From: Nansenia antarctica
Taxonomy: Eukaryota; Chordata; Actinopteri; Argentiniformes; Microstomatidae
Assembly (NCBI GenBank): GCA_963989245.1
Contig: OZ022339.1
Coordinates: 12,491,022 to 12,555,021, forward strand
Direction of reading: 5' to 3'
DNA: 64,000 bases
In this document: in pieces, positions 32,491 through 43,467 of the stretch
Layout: every line of letters begins with the position of its first letter
Numbering within the stretch: the stretch's first letter is position 1
Program-made: the position numbers and the translations under genes
Notes under the pieces: model-generated
Databases searched by the model: none
Told to the model about the DNA's origin: nothing
Seen by the model: the letters and a program-made list of their open reading frames with translations, nothing else

Positions 32491-33483
32491 TTAAACGTTA
32501 CTGGCTAATTGGCCCCTATTTGTGTTCCATTCATTGAGCCCTAGTGGGTAATGAGTGGTCAGTTTAGTGATCCATTGGCCTTCCTGCCATCTCCTTTGTT
32601 TGGTAGTCCAGTACTGATTGTGTTGTAGGCCTGTGACTTCCAGTGCCTCTAGGCCATGTAGTGTGAAGTGTTTCACGACCCATGTGTTTTTCTCTTTGTT
32701 ATTCCTGATGTTATATTGGTGTTGTGCAATTCTAGTCTGAATGGAGTTCCTGGTTTCTCCTATGTATTGCATTCCACATGTTTTACAGGTGATTAGATAA
32801 ACACAGTTTGTTGTTTTGTTTAGAATCTGTTGTTTAATTGGGAACCATTGTTTCGTTCTCCTATTTTTGATCATGGTTCTTGGCTTAAAGTATTCTGGTC
32901 GTTTGGGCTTATTTCCCCCTGTATTTTTAAGTTTGCTGTGTACTAAGTAGTCCTGTAGGTTTTTGTTCCTCCGATATGCTGAGATTATTTTGTAATTATC
33001 CAAGGTGCCCTCCTCCCTTGTCTCAAAGTTGTGTTTAATTTTGGCATTGGCTATCTGGCTCAGTGTTGAGTAATAGGTTATCAGAGGAATGGTTGGCCTG
33101 GTGTCCCTCTCTTTTCTGTCTAAGAAGGTTTTGCGTATTTGTCTTAAACAGGATCTGCCGTATCCTCTGTTTCTGAGAGAATGAAAGAGTGTTTTTGTTG
33201 CTATCTCAAATTCCTCTTTTTGTGTGCATATTCTGTGGAACCTTAGTAATTAAGATTTAACTATTCCCTTGAATGTGTGTTTTGGGTGAAAACTCTGCTT
33301 ATGTAACAGTGCGTGTGTGTCTGTATCTTTAAAGAATACTTTAATGTCTAGTGTCTTCTGTGTTTTAAAGTCTGTGCCTTTGTAGGTTGTGGTGTCCAGA
33401 AAGTCTATTGTTTCATTATGTGTCGTGTATTTTACTGTGATGGAAGTGTGGTAACATTGGTACCTGTACTGTAGCAATGACAA
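32491..33483 (-). pseudogene. Penelope-like element: end of RT and GIY-YIG endonuclease
   Basis: One minus-strand frame, interrupted by stops near 33,247. The upstream piece (33,483-33,250) has IDFLDTTTYKG and other end-of-RT lines. The downstream piece reads through CVYLITCKTCGMQYIGETRN, the GIY-YIG nuclease core with the Cys-x2-Cys typical of Penelope elements, then RIAQHQYNIRN, WVVKHFTLHG and ERRWQEGQWI-like WTTKQRRWQEGQWITKL. The nuclease would cut the target for Penelope insertion. 5' truncated. Confidence 0.85.
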
Positions 33484-34007
33484 TAAAGACCATTCATTCT
33501 TTTACTTTCACACCTTACAACATCTACACTACACCTTCCACTCATCCATACACTGCATTCACTACTGATGATACTGACTAACATATCTATGGTTACTTTA
33601 AGTACTTTAAGTTAGTTAATTAAATAAATACTTTTGTTCTGATTTAAAGCTGTGTGGTCTCCCCTTAGTTTGTGTACAGTGCCTTGAGCCTGGGCTGTTA
33701 CATGCTCGCTTCGCGTCGGGCCGAACAACGCCCCTTAGCTGTGATATAATAAGCATATACCACGGCCTGTCGTGAGCTATTGCTTAAATATACCACTGCA
33801 CATATACATCCAGTCACCATTGTATGTCATTGCACATCACGCTACCATTTGCACTTTACTGTATAGATTGCTGTAAATACTGCTACTTATCACTGCAATA
33901 TAATTGCTATTTGTTGCACTTCTGGTTAGACGCACAATCATTTTGTTGCATTTTCTTGTAGCCTACTATGTAATGACAATAAAGTGAATCTAATCTAATC
34001 TAATGTG
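33484..34007. repeat. Retroelement 3' tails and AT-rich filler
   Basis: No gene. ggtacctgtactgtagcaat then gacaataaagaccattcatt (33,458-33,500) is the 3' end of a small retroelement that also occurs at 46,400-46,466 with a (CATT)n tail. Another tail, taatgacaataaagtgaatc with (TAATC)n, ends at 34,004. Confidence 0.6.
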
Positions 34008-34166
34008 TCTGCCCTGGGGGCAGCTGTACACATGCTTCTGATCATCCTGATCCCAGCAGTCCTTAATACAGCCCATACAGTAGCTGTGTCCACAGGCAGT
34101 GGTCACCGGATTCTTCTATGGATCCAGACAAATCGGGCAGCTGAATTGGTCCTTCTCTACAGACAT
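34008..34166 (-). pseudogene. TRIM-type RING finger exon fragment with an in-frame stop
   Basis: From an ATG at 34,166 the minus strand reads MSVEKDQFSCPICLDP, then an in-frame TAG, then KNPVTTACGHSYCMGCI and a final YSCPQ. This is the C3HC4 RING of fish TRIM proteins (finTRIM/TRIM16/25-like), an E3 ubiquitin ligase domain at the N-terminus. The fragment ends at a retroelement tail. The stop lies between the first and second zinc pairs, so the domain cannot be made. Confidence 0.75.
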
Positions 34167-34689
34167 GTTAGTTGGTAAACTGGACTGTACACAACATATT
34201 TGTACTACCATTGTACTAACACAACACTTCTAGTATAGATATCAATTGAATTTCAACCATGAAACAAATCATTATTGACCCTTTACTGTGTCCTCCAGTC
34301 ACAGTGGCAATAATTGTTCATATGACTGATGGTTGAAACTCAGTTGATACCAGAAGTGTTGTCTAGTACAGTGGTAGTGGAAATCATGTTTAGCCTTGGA
34401 AATTATCTTGAGTACAGTCCATTATGTGTCCGCTATACAGTACAGCAAGGTTAATTTTGATATTACGAACCCTTAAAAACACATATTATACATTGAGATG
34501 ATTATATGTTTATATAGGTAGGCCTACCAACAGAAGAATATAGGGGATTTTGGCAAATATTTTTGGGCCGCATTCCACAAATGCATGATCCTTACAAGTT
34601 GTACCTTGTTGTAAAGGTGACTAATAAGGCTTTCCAACGATAAAAAAAATAAACTCAGCGGGCCACTTCAACCGACATCACGCACAATG

Positions 34690-34850
34690 TATTATGACGT
34701 ATTAGTGTACCACTATAAAACCACGGTGCGTCTTGTCATCGATCACAACTTGGTAGACATCTCACATGTCACGTTGTTTTTATAGCTTCATACGTTGGAT
34801 AAAACAACTAGAAGATGGAGAATAGAAGAAACCAAGAAAAGGTAAGGATA
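34690..34850 (+). promoter_or_regulatory. Possible promoter and tiny start exon
   Basis: ctataaaacc at ~34,713 could be a TATA box. An ATG at 34,815 opens nine codons (MENRRNQEK) followed at 34,842 by a strong GTAAGG donor. The downstream exon is not identified. A similar arrangement (short basic start exon before a donor) exists at 58,914 and 59,167. Weak evidence. Confidence 0.25.
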
Positions 34851-35052
34851 CCTATTTGAAAGCACTGTCTCAAGAGCAACACGCCTATTCATAGTTTGCA
34901 GTCACGTGACTGGCGCAGAGCCCTGGCGGCCATAGTGGAAACTCCGCAGACCTGCAGCACCGACCTGTCATTAACCACCTGTTTCAAGCGTCGATTCATT
35001 AGATCACCTCTCAAAAGAGGAAAAACAAACTACACTTTTTGGACACTTGTTT

Positions 35053-35425
35053 TGATTGATTGATTGAAAACTTTATTAGAAGATTTGCTGAAGTAGGTAC
35101 ATGAAAGTACATATTACATACAAGGTCAACTAACAGGATAAAAACCCAAGAAAGCCACTGGCTTATTTCAATTGGGGTCCTTGAATCTCAATTCATCGTT
35201 ACATGTAAGACAGACAAAAAAAACTAGTACTATCTACAAGATAATACAGACAAATAACTAGTACTATCTACAAGATAAACATACATCCATCATGGGAAGA
35301 ACAATACAACAAAACATTTGGTATGTACAGCGGGTAGGACAGGTGGGGACATACACCACAGGTGGGGGCGGGGGACAAAACACAAAGTATGTACAGTGGG
35401 TAGTTCGGGTCTTTTAATCTGTTAT
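35053..35425 (-). mobile_element. 3' end of the CR1/L2-type LINE, short copy
   Basis: Nearly identical to 16,755-17,122, starting with the same tgattgattgattg tail. Only the 3' UTR is present, a typical 5'-truncated insertion. Confidence 0.9.
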
Positions 35426-35443
35426 GAGCCTGCTCATCAGGGT

Positions 35444-35848
35444 GCATGATAGCGTCGCGACCGCGCACCGGGATTTAGGGGATTTATATGATATAAGGAT
35501 GAGCTGTTATGTGGCGAGCGTGACGCGGGGGGTAACCAACCCCAACCCCCCCCCCCTCCCCCCCTCCTTATAGCAGCGAGAGGCCCTTTCCCGTTTTCGT
35601 GATTTCGGCCTCCCGTAAGAGAACGAACGGGCTCGGGAGAGAGAGTCACGGGCCCGCGAGCGCGGACGTCCCGGTCGCGCGGTCGCGACGCTACGGAGGC
35701 CGAAATCACGAAAACGGGAGAGAGAGCAGCGGGCCCGCGAGCGTCGACGTTTCGTGCGGTCTCACCGACGGTACGGCGAGGTCACCCTAAATCCCTAAAG
35801 GGCGCATGATAGCGTCGCGACCGCGCACCGGGATTTAGGGGATTTATA
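35444..35848. repeat. CpG-rich element with 45-bp direct ends and an internal 24-bp hairpin
   Basis: The 45-bp sequence gcatgatagcgtcgcgaccg... stands at 35,444-35,488 and again, identical, at 35,804-35,848. Inside, cccgttttcgtgatttcggc at 35,590-35,613 is the perfect inverse of 35,695-35,718 (24 bp). About 290 bp (35,500-35,790) match 45,375-45,660 in reverse. CpG density is far above the surroundings. No coding frame is supported. Confidence 0.75.
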
Positions 35849-35914
35849 CGTGAACAATCATCCTAAACGACACTTTTGACGTCAGACTTAACAAGCGGAT
35901 AACAAAACAGTCTC

Positions 35915-36090
35915 CCTGCCACTTTTTTGGTAAACAGCTCAGGGATGAGGCTGGAGAAATGTGACCACTCTCAAATTCATAGACGGAGCTATGGATGCAA
36001 GCACTTGGCTCGGCCCGGCCTCAGATGTGTGCATCAGAGTCAGAGAGACAGGGGTGATGCTCTGGAATTTTTGTTCTGCAAACAGCTTCT
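35915..36090 (+). repeat. Dispersed repeat fragment shared with 62,500
   Basis: ggagaaatgtgaccactctc and aaattcatagacggagctat resemble 62,550-62,605, which continues differently. A short transposon-derived fragment; class not determined. Confidence 0.5.
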
Positions 36091-36239
36091 CGCTGTGAAT
36101 CTAGAGAATGAGAAAAACCAAACCAAGCACACAATGATGTTCCCGTACCAGCATATTTACAAATAACAAAACGGTCACACTTTACATTGTGTTGTTTTTA
36201 TACCTCCTTTTATACCATTGTGTTGTTTGTAATACTCCA

Positions 36240-36329
36240 ATAACATAATTAGAAACAATAACGTACAATCGGCATGGTAACAAATATTCTTAGGTGTCTG
36301 TCTGTATGTCTGTCTGTCTCACACACACA

Positions 36330-36383
<54 letters not shown>

Positions 36384-36640
36384 TAACAAAAAATAATCTT
36401 CAACATTGTTGTTACAGCAAGAGACAAATTTTGATGATTTTCTACATACATTACAATGTCTATTATAAGAAGTGTGATGATACATACAACCCTAATATAT
36501 AATTACACAAAAACGATGACACACATTGTATTTTTTATTTTAAAAATGTAAGGAGAAGAAAGGAGAAGAAAGGAACAGGGTTTATCCAGCTTAGGCTTAA
36601 AGACACTACCAGTGACAGAATCTATAATCAGTGACGATGT
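36240..36640. repeat. Local repeat with CA microsatellite, copy 1
   Basis: A (CA)n tract (36,319-36,380) is followed by taataacaaaaaataatctt, then caacattgttgttacagcaa, the reverse of a short CNNNVEDYF frame, and an ataattacacaaaaacgatg block. The same arrangement recurs at 39,428-39,850, and its 3' half at 42,590-42,857. Not a gene. Confidence 0.75.
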
Positions 36641-36865
36641 TTGATTCTTGATATATGCCACAGTACAGTGAAAGTATATTGTAATGTTGTATTTGTTAGG
36701 ATGTTTTAAAATGTACCTTTGTTGTTTTTGTACACATGTTTTATATTGTGTATACTGTGTTGTAATGACTTGCCTCTGTTTTGCCTCTTGGCCAGGTCAT
36801 CATTGCAAATGAGAAACGGTTCTCAATTGACCTACCTGGTTTGATTTGATTTGATTTGATTTACT
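36641..36865 (+). mobile_element. LINE 3' tail
   Basis: caaatgagaaacggttctca, attgacctacctggtttgat and (TTTGAT)n match the 3' tail type also seen at 57,600-57,690. Plus orientation, no coding part. Confidence 0.55.
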
Positions 36866-37320
36866 GTGGAATTAAAAAGACAGTTTCCAAGGGATAAAAA
36901 CACATGATAAAGCGCAAGCGCTTATTTCCATCATGGTCCCTGATTGAGGACAGGACAGACAGTTACCATAAAACAAATGTACAGAACATGATAAAAACCA
37001 TAAAAAAACAAACATAGATAGTTACACAAATTCCCTGCACTCCCTACCTATGACGTGTTTCTACTCTGTCATTTCACTGGCTAGCCAGTGCTTTGTTGCA
37101 CGTCTAAAGCTTACCTCTCCCTCTAAGCTTTTTAGGGCCACTGGAAACTTGTTCCATTCTGAAGCTGCTGTAAATAAAAATGTATTAGTACCCATTGCTG
37201 TTCGGAATTTAGGTAAAATAAAGTCTGTAATTCCCTCTTCTGGTTGCATAGTTGTGCCTGAAGAGGGAATACAGACTTTATTTTACCTAAATTCCGGTTA
37301 AATAAAGGTTGAATAAAAAT
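36866..37320 (-). mobile_element. LINE C-terminal scrap with an inverted end
   Basis: The minus-strand frame 37,249-37,061 ends an L2-like ORF2 (FLFTAASEWNKFPVALKSL). Bases 37,204-37,240 are the inverse of 37,260-37,295 with one indel and a 19-bp loop, so the 5' part of the insertion is folded back. Below 37,061 lies its 3' UTR. Confidence 0.6.
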
Positions 37321-37559
37321 AAAATAAAGAAAGAGCATTTGGTGTTTTTTCTCCCGCATGTTGCTTCTGTCTTAGCTGCGTTGTGTTGGCTGTCTAATGA
37401 CACATCTACATGTATTGTGTTGGCTGTACCGGTGTTGTGCCTCACACTCACATGTTGCTGAGATCTCCTTTCTCCAATCCAGGTTGATCTCAGAGACTGA
37501 ACATTTCTTTGCAATCGTTTTCCCTTGGTATAAGTAGCCTTGACAACCAATGGTTCTCC

Positions 37560-38040
37560 AGCCTAATGGTCCTTCTCCTGTTTCCATAGCATGAGCAGGC
37601 TTGATGTACAAGTACACCCCCCTGGACATGACACTGGTATGTCGCAGGGTCTTACCCCCAATCCAACCCTTAATGCTGAGTGCCAAGCAGGGAGGCATCG
37701 GGTACCATTTGTTATAGTCTTTGGTATGACTCGGCCGGGAGTCGAACTCACAACCTCCCAATCTCAGCGGACACTTTATTTATTTATTTTTATAGTTATT
37801 TTTTCTGAGTGGAGCAGTCCCACTCATATTTTTCATTTTTATTGACAGATACAGTAGAGAATTAGACAGGAAGGATGGGTGAGAGAGAGAGGAGGGATGA
37901 CATGCAGGATATGTCCCCGGACGGAATTGAACCGGGGACCCTGCGGTTACATGGTCAACGCTTAACCCGCTACGCCACCTAAGCTCCCCTCAGCGGACAC
38001 TTTAACCGCAAGGCCACTGAGCTGGTTTCCCTTGGTATGG
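37560..38040 (-). mobile_element. tRNA-derived SINE (outer), split by another SINE
   Basis: Minus strand from about 38,035: agctcagtggccttgcggtt (box A-like), gtgagttcgactcccggcc (box B) and then the body ending near 37,600 (gacatgacactgg). It is interrupted between 37,778 and 37,989 by a second SINE. Confidence 0.7.
37763..38004 (-). mobile_element. tRNA-derived SINE (inner) with a 16-bp target duplication
   Basis: ctcagcggacacttta flanks the insert on both sides (37,763-37,778 and 37,989-38,004). Minus strand: cttaggtggcgtagcgggtt (box A TAGCGGGTTAAGCG), then ggttcaattccgtccgggg (box B), then a body with cctgcatgtcatccctcctc and a tail (aatgaaaaatatgagtggga). The same body lies at 61,628-61,750 on the plus strand. 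Confidence 0.85.
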
Positions 38041-39150
38041 TACTGGTAAATTGACAAGGCAGTCGATTAGCATGGCAGAGCCACTACAACAACTAGATAA
38101 TGAGACAGCCGAAAGCCACCGGTGCATGAGCGCTGACATGATATCAATTTGGACCGTTACATTACAAACATAATAAGGTTTGGCTGGTGAAGTTGTTAAC
38201 ATTAAGGGGTAAAATGTTCAAAGGGGGGGGGACTGTGCTAGAAATATGATTGATAGAAATATTGTCAACATTATAATACTTATGATACTGCTGTATTGCC
38301 AATGTAATAGGCCTCATGATACTTACGATACTGCTGTATTGCCAATGTAATATGCCTGCTTTATTGAAATGTACCATGGATTCTGTTGCTGGGCACTGTA
38401 CTGCTTGGAAGTACTTGCAGTACTTGGCACCTGTTGTTTATACGGTTCCCACTGTCAACATCCCTATCTCTGCCCTTGATTATGTGCTTTACGGAGGACG
38501 GTTCGGAGCTGTGCCTCAGAGATTTCACTGAACGTTGTTGAGAGTGTCTCACCACTGGCAAGTGTAATACATGTCTATAGTGAATCCAGACCTTTGACTC
38601 CTAGTCTCACCTTTACCAGAAGTAATCAGGTGGATTTCCCTCAACGCTGTTTCCTTGTTAGCGGCAACACATCTCTAGTCTGAACTAAACAGACTCTGTT
38701 TCTGCTCCATGCGAGGAGTTTATGGATCGTTGCATTAAAGATCAGCTTCTGAAAATGTCTTGATCTAAGTGGTCTTGACTGGTTAACGTAAAGGAAATAT
38801 AAAGGCTATGGTTAAATTGCTGTTGCGTAAATCTGGCTCTGATATTAGCCAGTGCCTCCCCAGACAGGATTTCCTTGCAATGTCTGAGACTGTTAGATAC
38901 CATGCGGTCATTTAGATTAGGGATATTCAAGAGCAGGCTTGATAGATCTTTGTCTGCTGTTTAGACAAATGATGTTTAGAGACGACTGCTGGAGTGTAGC
39001 CACAGTCTTTTGTCTTTGCTTAAGCCTTTAAACCCGATTAGTAACCATACATATTTCTGCTCCAAAAACTGTCGATGCTCATTGAAGGTGGATTTATTTT
39101 TTCTCACACTTTATATATCTACATAACAATCTGAACATCCTGTTTGGGAT
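38041..39150. other. No supported gene
   Basis: A near-duplicate of about 41 bp (gatactgctgtattgccaat) lies at 38,285 and 38,328. The 71-codon frame at 38,316 resembles nothing recognised and has no splice or promoter context. The rest is unremarkable. Confidence 0.5.
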
Positions 39151-39294
39151 GCATTTAAATATACAGACTTATTGCATTTAAATATACAGACTTATTGCAT
39201 TTAAATATACAGACTTTAAAGCTAATTCAGACACTAACTGTGATGGATGTGTTAGTGTATAACTGAGTGTGTCTCTGTGGAGCCTCCGTGGAGC

Positions 39295-39356
<62 letters not shown>
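39151..39356. repeat. 23-bp minisatellite followed by (GT)n
   Basis: gcatttaaatatacagactt recurs three times at 39,151-39,218. A (GT)n tract runs from 39,297 to 39,355. Confidence 0.9.
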
Positions 39357-39357
<1 letters not shown>

Positions 39358-39425
39358 GCTGTAAGAGCTACCATAGCTCAATTCCGAGACTTGGATTCAA
39401 CACTGTGATCAACCAGCCTGCTTAG

Positions 39426-39427
<2 letters not shown>

Positions 39428-39491
<64 letters not shown>

Positions 39492-39850
39492 TAACAAAAA
39501 ATAATCTTCAACATTGTTGTTACAGCAAGAGACTAATTTTGATGATTTTCTACATACATTACAATGTCTATTATAAGAAGTGTGATGATACATACAACCC
39601 TAATATATAATTACACAAAAACGATGACACACATTGTATTTTTTATTTTAAAAATGTAAGGAGAAGAAAGGAACAGAACAGGGTTTATCCTAGGATCAAA
39701 CAGATGTTTTTGTATCTCATCCTGTGGTGAGGTTTGCAGATAAAAAGTTGGACCAACAGTCAAAACATTTACAAAAACCTATTATTTGCTTCTTGTGCGG
39801 CTTTCCCTTTTTTTTCACATTTTGGAACCTGTGAAAAATCAGAAGCCTAT
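39428..39850. repeat. Local repeat with CA microsatellite, copy 2
   Basis: Second copy of the block at 36,240-36,600. It extends further into gatcaaacagatgtttttgt and ttgcttcttgtgcggctttc, which is shared with 42,595-42,857. Confidence 0.8.
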
Positions 39851-39914
39851 CAAGCACACTTAAGTTGACTTCCTGTCAGCACACAGACTTTACTGATGCA
39901 AGAATTGATGTTTG

Positions 39915-40354
39915 CCCTTTCAGTAAGCTATAGAGAGAATTATTCCAGTTTTTGAAGCATTATTAGAGAAAGGGATTATTGTTCCACGCCCAAACAGTCC
40001 ATGCTGCACCTCTATCTTCCAAACAGGAGAGAGCCAAACAGGAAGGCCAAACAAAAGTGTTGAGCTTCGTGCAGGATCATAACAAGGTCAATGAAGCAGT
40101 TCATGCACGTAGTACCCATATACAATTATGACAAAGGTACCTGGTAACAGTAAATTCTTCTCAGCGGTCAACCTAGCTAATGCATTATTTAGTATTCCTG
40201 TGCACAAGGATTCCCAATATCGGTTTGTCTTTGAATATACTGGCCAATTGTACATGTAGACACAGCCCCCCCACCCCCCCCCCCCCTCCCCCTATTTGCA
40301 GCAGCCGTTAGAGATAATTTGGTAGGACTCAAATTAGATGGAGGGAGCAATCTT
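39915..40354 (+). pseudogene. Decayed ERV-like pol (RT start), left part
   Basis: Broken frames with short lines typical of retroviral-type RT: EKGIIVPRPNSPC, a remnant of the QDLR...NEAVH line, and VNLANALFSIPVHKDSQ. Stops and frame changes occur throughout. Old endogenous element, not functional. It is split at 40,354 by an L1-type LINE and resumes at 42,270. A poly-C/G run lies at 40,267-40,290. Confidence 0.6.
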
Positions 40355-42269
40355 TTTTTTTTTTTTATACTTTATTGCAGGACTTTACATTACATTTCAT
40401 TACAAGTTCATTTCACACACTTTACAAGTTTTCTTCACTTGTTTAAGTTCGTCCTGCATCATTTTTGTTTGTTTTTTTATTTTTTATAAAGAGAACAAGA
40501 AATAAAAAAAATAAAGAATAAAGACTAGAGAGAAAATATAGAAAAGAAAGAGAGAAATTATAGGGATAGAAATAGAAAAGTAAGAGACAAAGGGAGGGGG
40601 GGTGGGATCGGGGGGGGGGGGGGGGGGCTTCCTTCCTACTCATTCATTCGGTCCATTTACTCCAGTTCATAGTGAATTGCTCTTCACGGCCTCCCACTTT
40701 GCAGGTAATTCTTTCCATTTCTTTTATCTCTTCAACAGTTTTTTTCCAATTATTAACAGATGGTGGGTTTAAGTCCAACCATTTACGTGTGATTTGCTTT
40801 AAAGCCGCGATACGTAGTATGGTGTACAAATATTTATCTCCCTCTCTGTATATATCTAATGGAATAAGACCGAGTATAATATTGACTGGATGTATAGGAT
40901 TTTGTAAGGTAAATGTATTTTTTATTTTTACTTGAACTGCCTCCCAAAACCTTTTCAATTTAGGGCATGTATAGAAAATGTGTGTGTGATTGGCTTCTCG
41001 TTCCGTACATTTCCTCCAGCATTCTGCATTGCCTGTTGGCCTATATTTTGACAACATTTTCGGTGTTAGGAAGATCTTCATATTTATTTTCCAAGCAAAT
41101 TCTTTCCAGAATTTTGATTGTGTTGTCTTAAATATTCTTTTGCATGCTTCTTTCCAATCGTCATCCGTAATTGTTATTGCTAATTCGTTTTCCCATTTTT
41201 CTTTAGTGTTATCTTCTTGTATCTTGATTTCTTGCATGATTTTGTAAATTTTTGAGATTTTTGTCTTTTCACTGTTTCTATTTTTGATCAGATATTCCAT
41301 TAGTATATGTGATCTTTGTTCCTGTCTCCTCTGCTGTGTTATAAGGTAGCTTCTAATTTGTAAGTACTTAAAAAAATGGCTATTACTTATATTAAATTTA
41401 TTAACTAAGGTTTCAAATGAGTCTATCATGTCATTTGTAACCATCTGTGAGTACACCTGTAGTCCCTTCCTAGCCCATTCTTCTAATATTTTGTCTGTTT
41501 TATTAGGTAAAAAGTCTGGGTCACTGGCTATCTCTCTCAAATAAATACATTTGTCATCACATTTATACATTTTACGAATAGTTTTCCAATTTTTGAGGGT
41601 ATTTTCTATGCATCTGTTATTTCCACTATATTTTTGAATATCCTTTAGACTCAGAAAAGGTAGTGTTCCTATTGATATTGATATTGCTTGTTTTTCTATG
41701 TCTTTCCATTTGGTTTGAACCGAGTTATTCATCCATTTCATTATTGTATCTATTTGAGTTGCATGGAAATAGGACTTTAGATCAGGGAAATTAAACCCTC
41801 CTTTTTCTCTGGTTTGAGTTAGTATACTAAGTTTTTTCCGTTTACTTTTGTAGTTCCAAATGAAATTTGAGAGCATTGTATTCCATTTTTTGAAGCTACG
41901 CTGTGGAATGGGAACTGATAATGTTTGAAATAAAAACAGAAACTGTGGGAGGATCATCATTTTGACGCTTTCCACTCTACTCATTAAGGATTCAGGTGTT
42001 ATCCTCCATCTATTAAGATCTTCTCGTATTTTATTTTCAAGGGCTTGATAATTGTCGATGTATAATGTTGTTATATCTCCAGTGAGATAGATTCCTAAAT
42101 ATTTGATTTTCTTTGCATCCCATTTCAACTTGTATTTTTCCTTAATTTCCAAATCTATCTGTTCTCCAATTGTTAATACTTCACACTTACTTTCATTTAG
42201 TTTATAACCAGAGTGTTTACTATATTCTGTAATTGCTTCCATTAGGCTTGGTAAGGAGGGAGCAATCTT
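40340..42269 (-). mobile_element. 5'-truncated L1/Tx1-type LINE with a 15-bp target duplication
   Basis: ggagggagcaatctt lies at 40,340-40,354 and 42,255-42,269. The poly(T) at the left (40,353-40,366) is the poly(A) tail of a minus-strand copy. The element runs 3' UTR (40,367-40,643) and then the C-terminal part of ORF2. A G-run stands at 40,611-40,627. Confidence 0.9.
40644..42254 (-). pseudogene. L1/Tx1 LINE ORF2, C-terminal half
   Basis: Open for over 530 codons from the truncation point to the natural stop, with no lesion, so the insertion is recent. It starts just after the catalytic RT block (SGYKLNESKCEVL), passes IKYLGIYLTGD and FIWNYKSKRKKLSILTQ (the thumb region, GGFNFPDLKSYFHA), and ends with the Cys/His motif CWRKCTEREANHTHIFYTC. 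Without the RT catalytic site and endonuclease it is inert. Confidence 0.9.
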
Positions 42270-42450
42270 ACAATACAATAATCCCCTGATAAAGAAACAT
42301 GTAACACAGTGACTCTCTTGAAGTACTTAGCAGAACAAGGCCACAAAGCAAGTTTACAGAAACTACAGTTTGCAAAAGAGAAAGATTGGTATGCATTTTT
42401 AATCATATATATAAAAAAAGAAAGGATATAATACATATTCTGTTAAAAGT
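42270..42450 (+). pseudogene. Decayed ERV-like pol, right part
   Basis: Continues the element at 39,915 after the LINE: a frame with LLKYLAEQGHKASLQKLQFAK fragments is typical of the RT end of retroviral pol. No further pol domain follows. Confidence 0.55.
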
Positions 42451-42554
42451 TCAATCGTACTGAATTATGTCATTACTATACAAGTGCTAGAACGAGTAGC
42501 CATCAGATTTGTAATAACGGTGCTATAGACCTCACCATGAATGTCTTTCCTGCC

Positions 42555-42857
42555 CAGCTTAGGCTTAAAGACACTACCAGTGACTGACTCTGATGATACA
42601 TACAACCCTAATATATAATTACACAAAAACGATGACACACATTGTATTTTTTATTTTAAAAATGTAAGGAGAAGAAAGGAACAGAACAGGGTTTATCCTA
42701 GGATCAAACAGATGTTTTTGTATCTCATCCTGTGGTGAGGTTTGCAGATATAAAGTTGGACCAACAGTCAAAAAATTTACGAAAACCTATTCTTTGCTTC
42801 TTGTGCGGCTTTCCCTTTTTTTCACATTTTGGAACCTGTGAAAAATCAGAAGCCTAT
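42555..42857. repeat. Local repeat, copy 3 (without CA tract)
   Basis: cagcttaggcttaaagacac as at 36,588, then directly acaaccctaatatataatta and the rest as at 39,595-39,850. The junction skips about 100 bp of copy 1. Confidence 0.75.
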
Positions 42858-43335
42858 TAAATTATATGCCTTTGTTGTCTGAAAACCTGTCAAATGCATG
42901 TGGAAAACAGATAAAACATGTCCAATTAATGATAATAATTGAGGACAAGATATGGAATAGATGAAAGATGTTCCAGATGTTTCAGTTACTCACCTGAGAG
43001 ATTTTCTTTGCCAGTTTGCACCGTATGCCCCTCAACTCCTCCATACCTCCACTGGGACAGTTAGACCATTTGAAAATGCATGTTGGCTGCAGAATGAAAT
43101 TAAATGTAAGATGGAGTGAGTTACTTAAAAACATTTTGAAATTAAGTAAATGAGAGGGTTTGAATTGCTTACCTTTCTCTGCAGCTCCCTTCTCCCACAG
43201 TTATGGTTCTCCTTCAGTGCCTGTAGAAGATAGAACATGTTGTATATTTCTAACCTGTTGGCTACTAAAATGAAGAATAGTTATTGAGCAGGTTAAGACC
43301 ATTTATTCAAAATACAAAAGTATACAGACATCAAA
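42858..43335. other. No supported gene; intron-like DNA
   Basis: Around 43,000-43,230 there are short stretches (cactgggacagttagacc, ccttctcccacagttatggt) that could be exon edges on the minus strand, but no frame of useful length was recognised. Confidence 0.4.
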
Positions 43336-43339
43336 GCTG

Positions 43340-43388
43340 GACGCTGGTCTGGCAGAGAGAGAGGGAGAGAGAGAGAGAGGGGGAGGGG

Positions 43389-43467
<79 letters not shown>

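Noticed and set aside
38316..38531. 71-codon gene
   Set aside because: No homologous family recognised, no splice or promoter context, and part of it comes from a duplicated noncoding segment.
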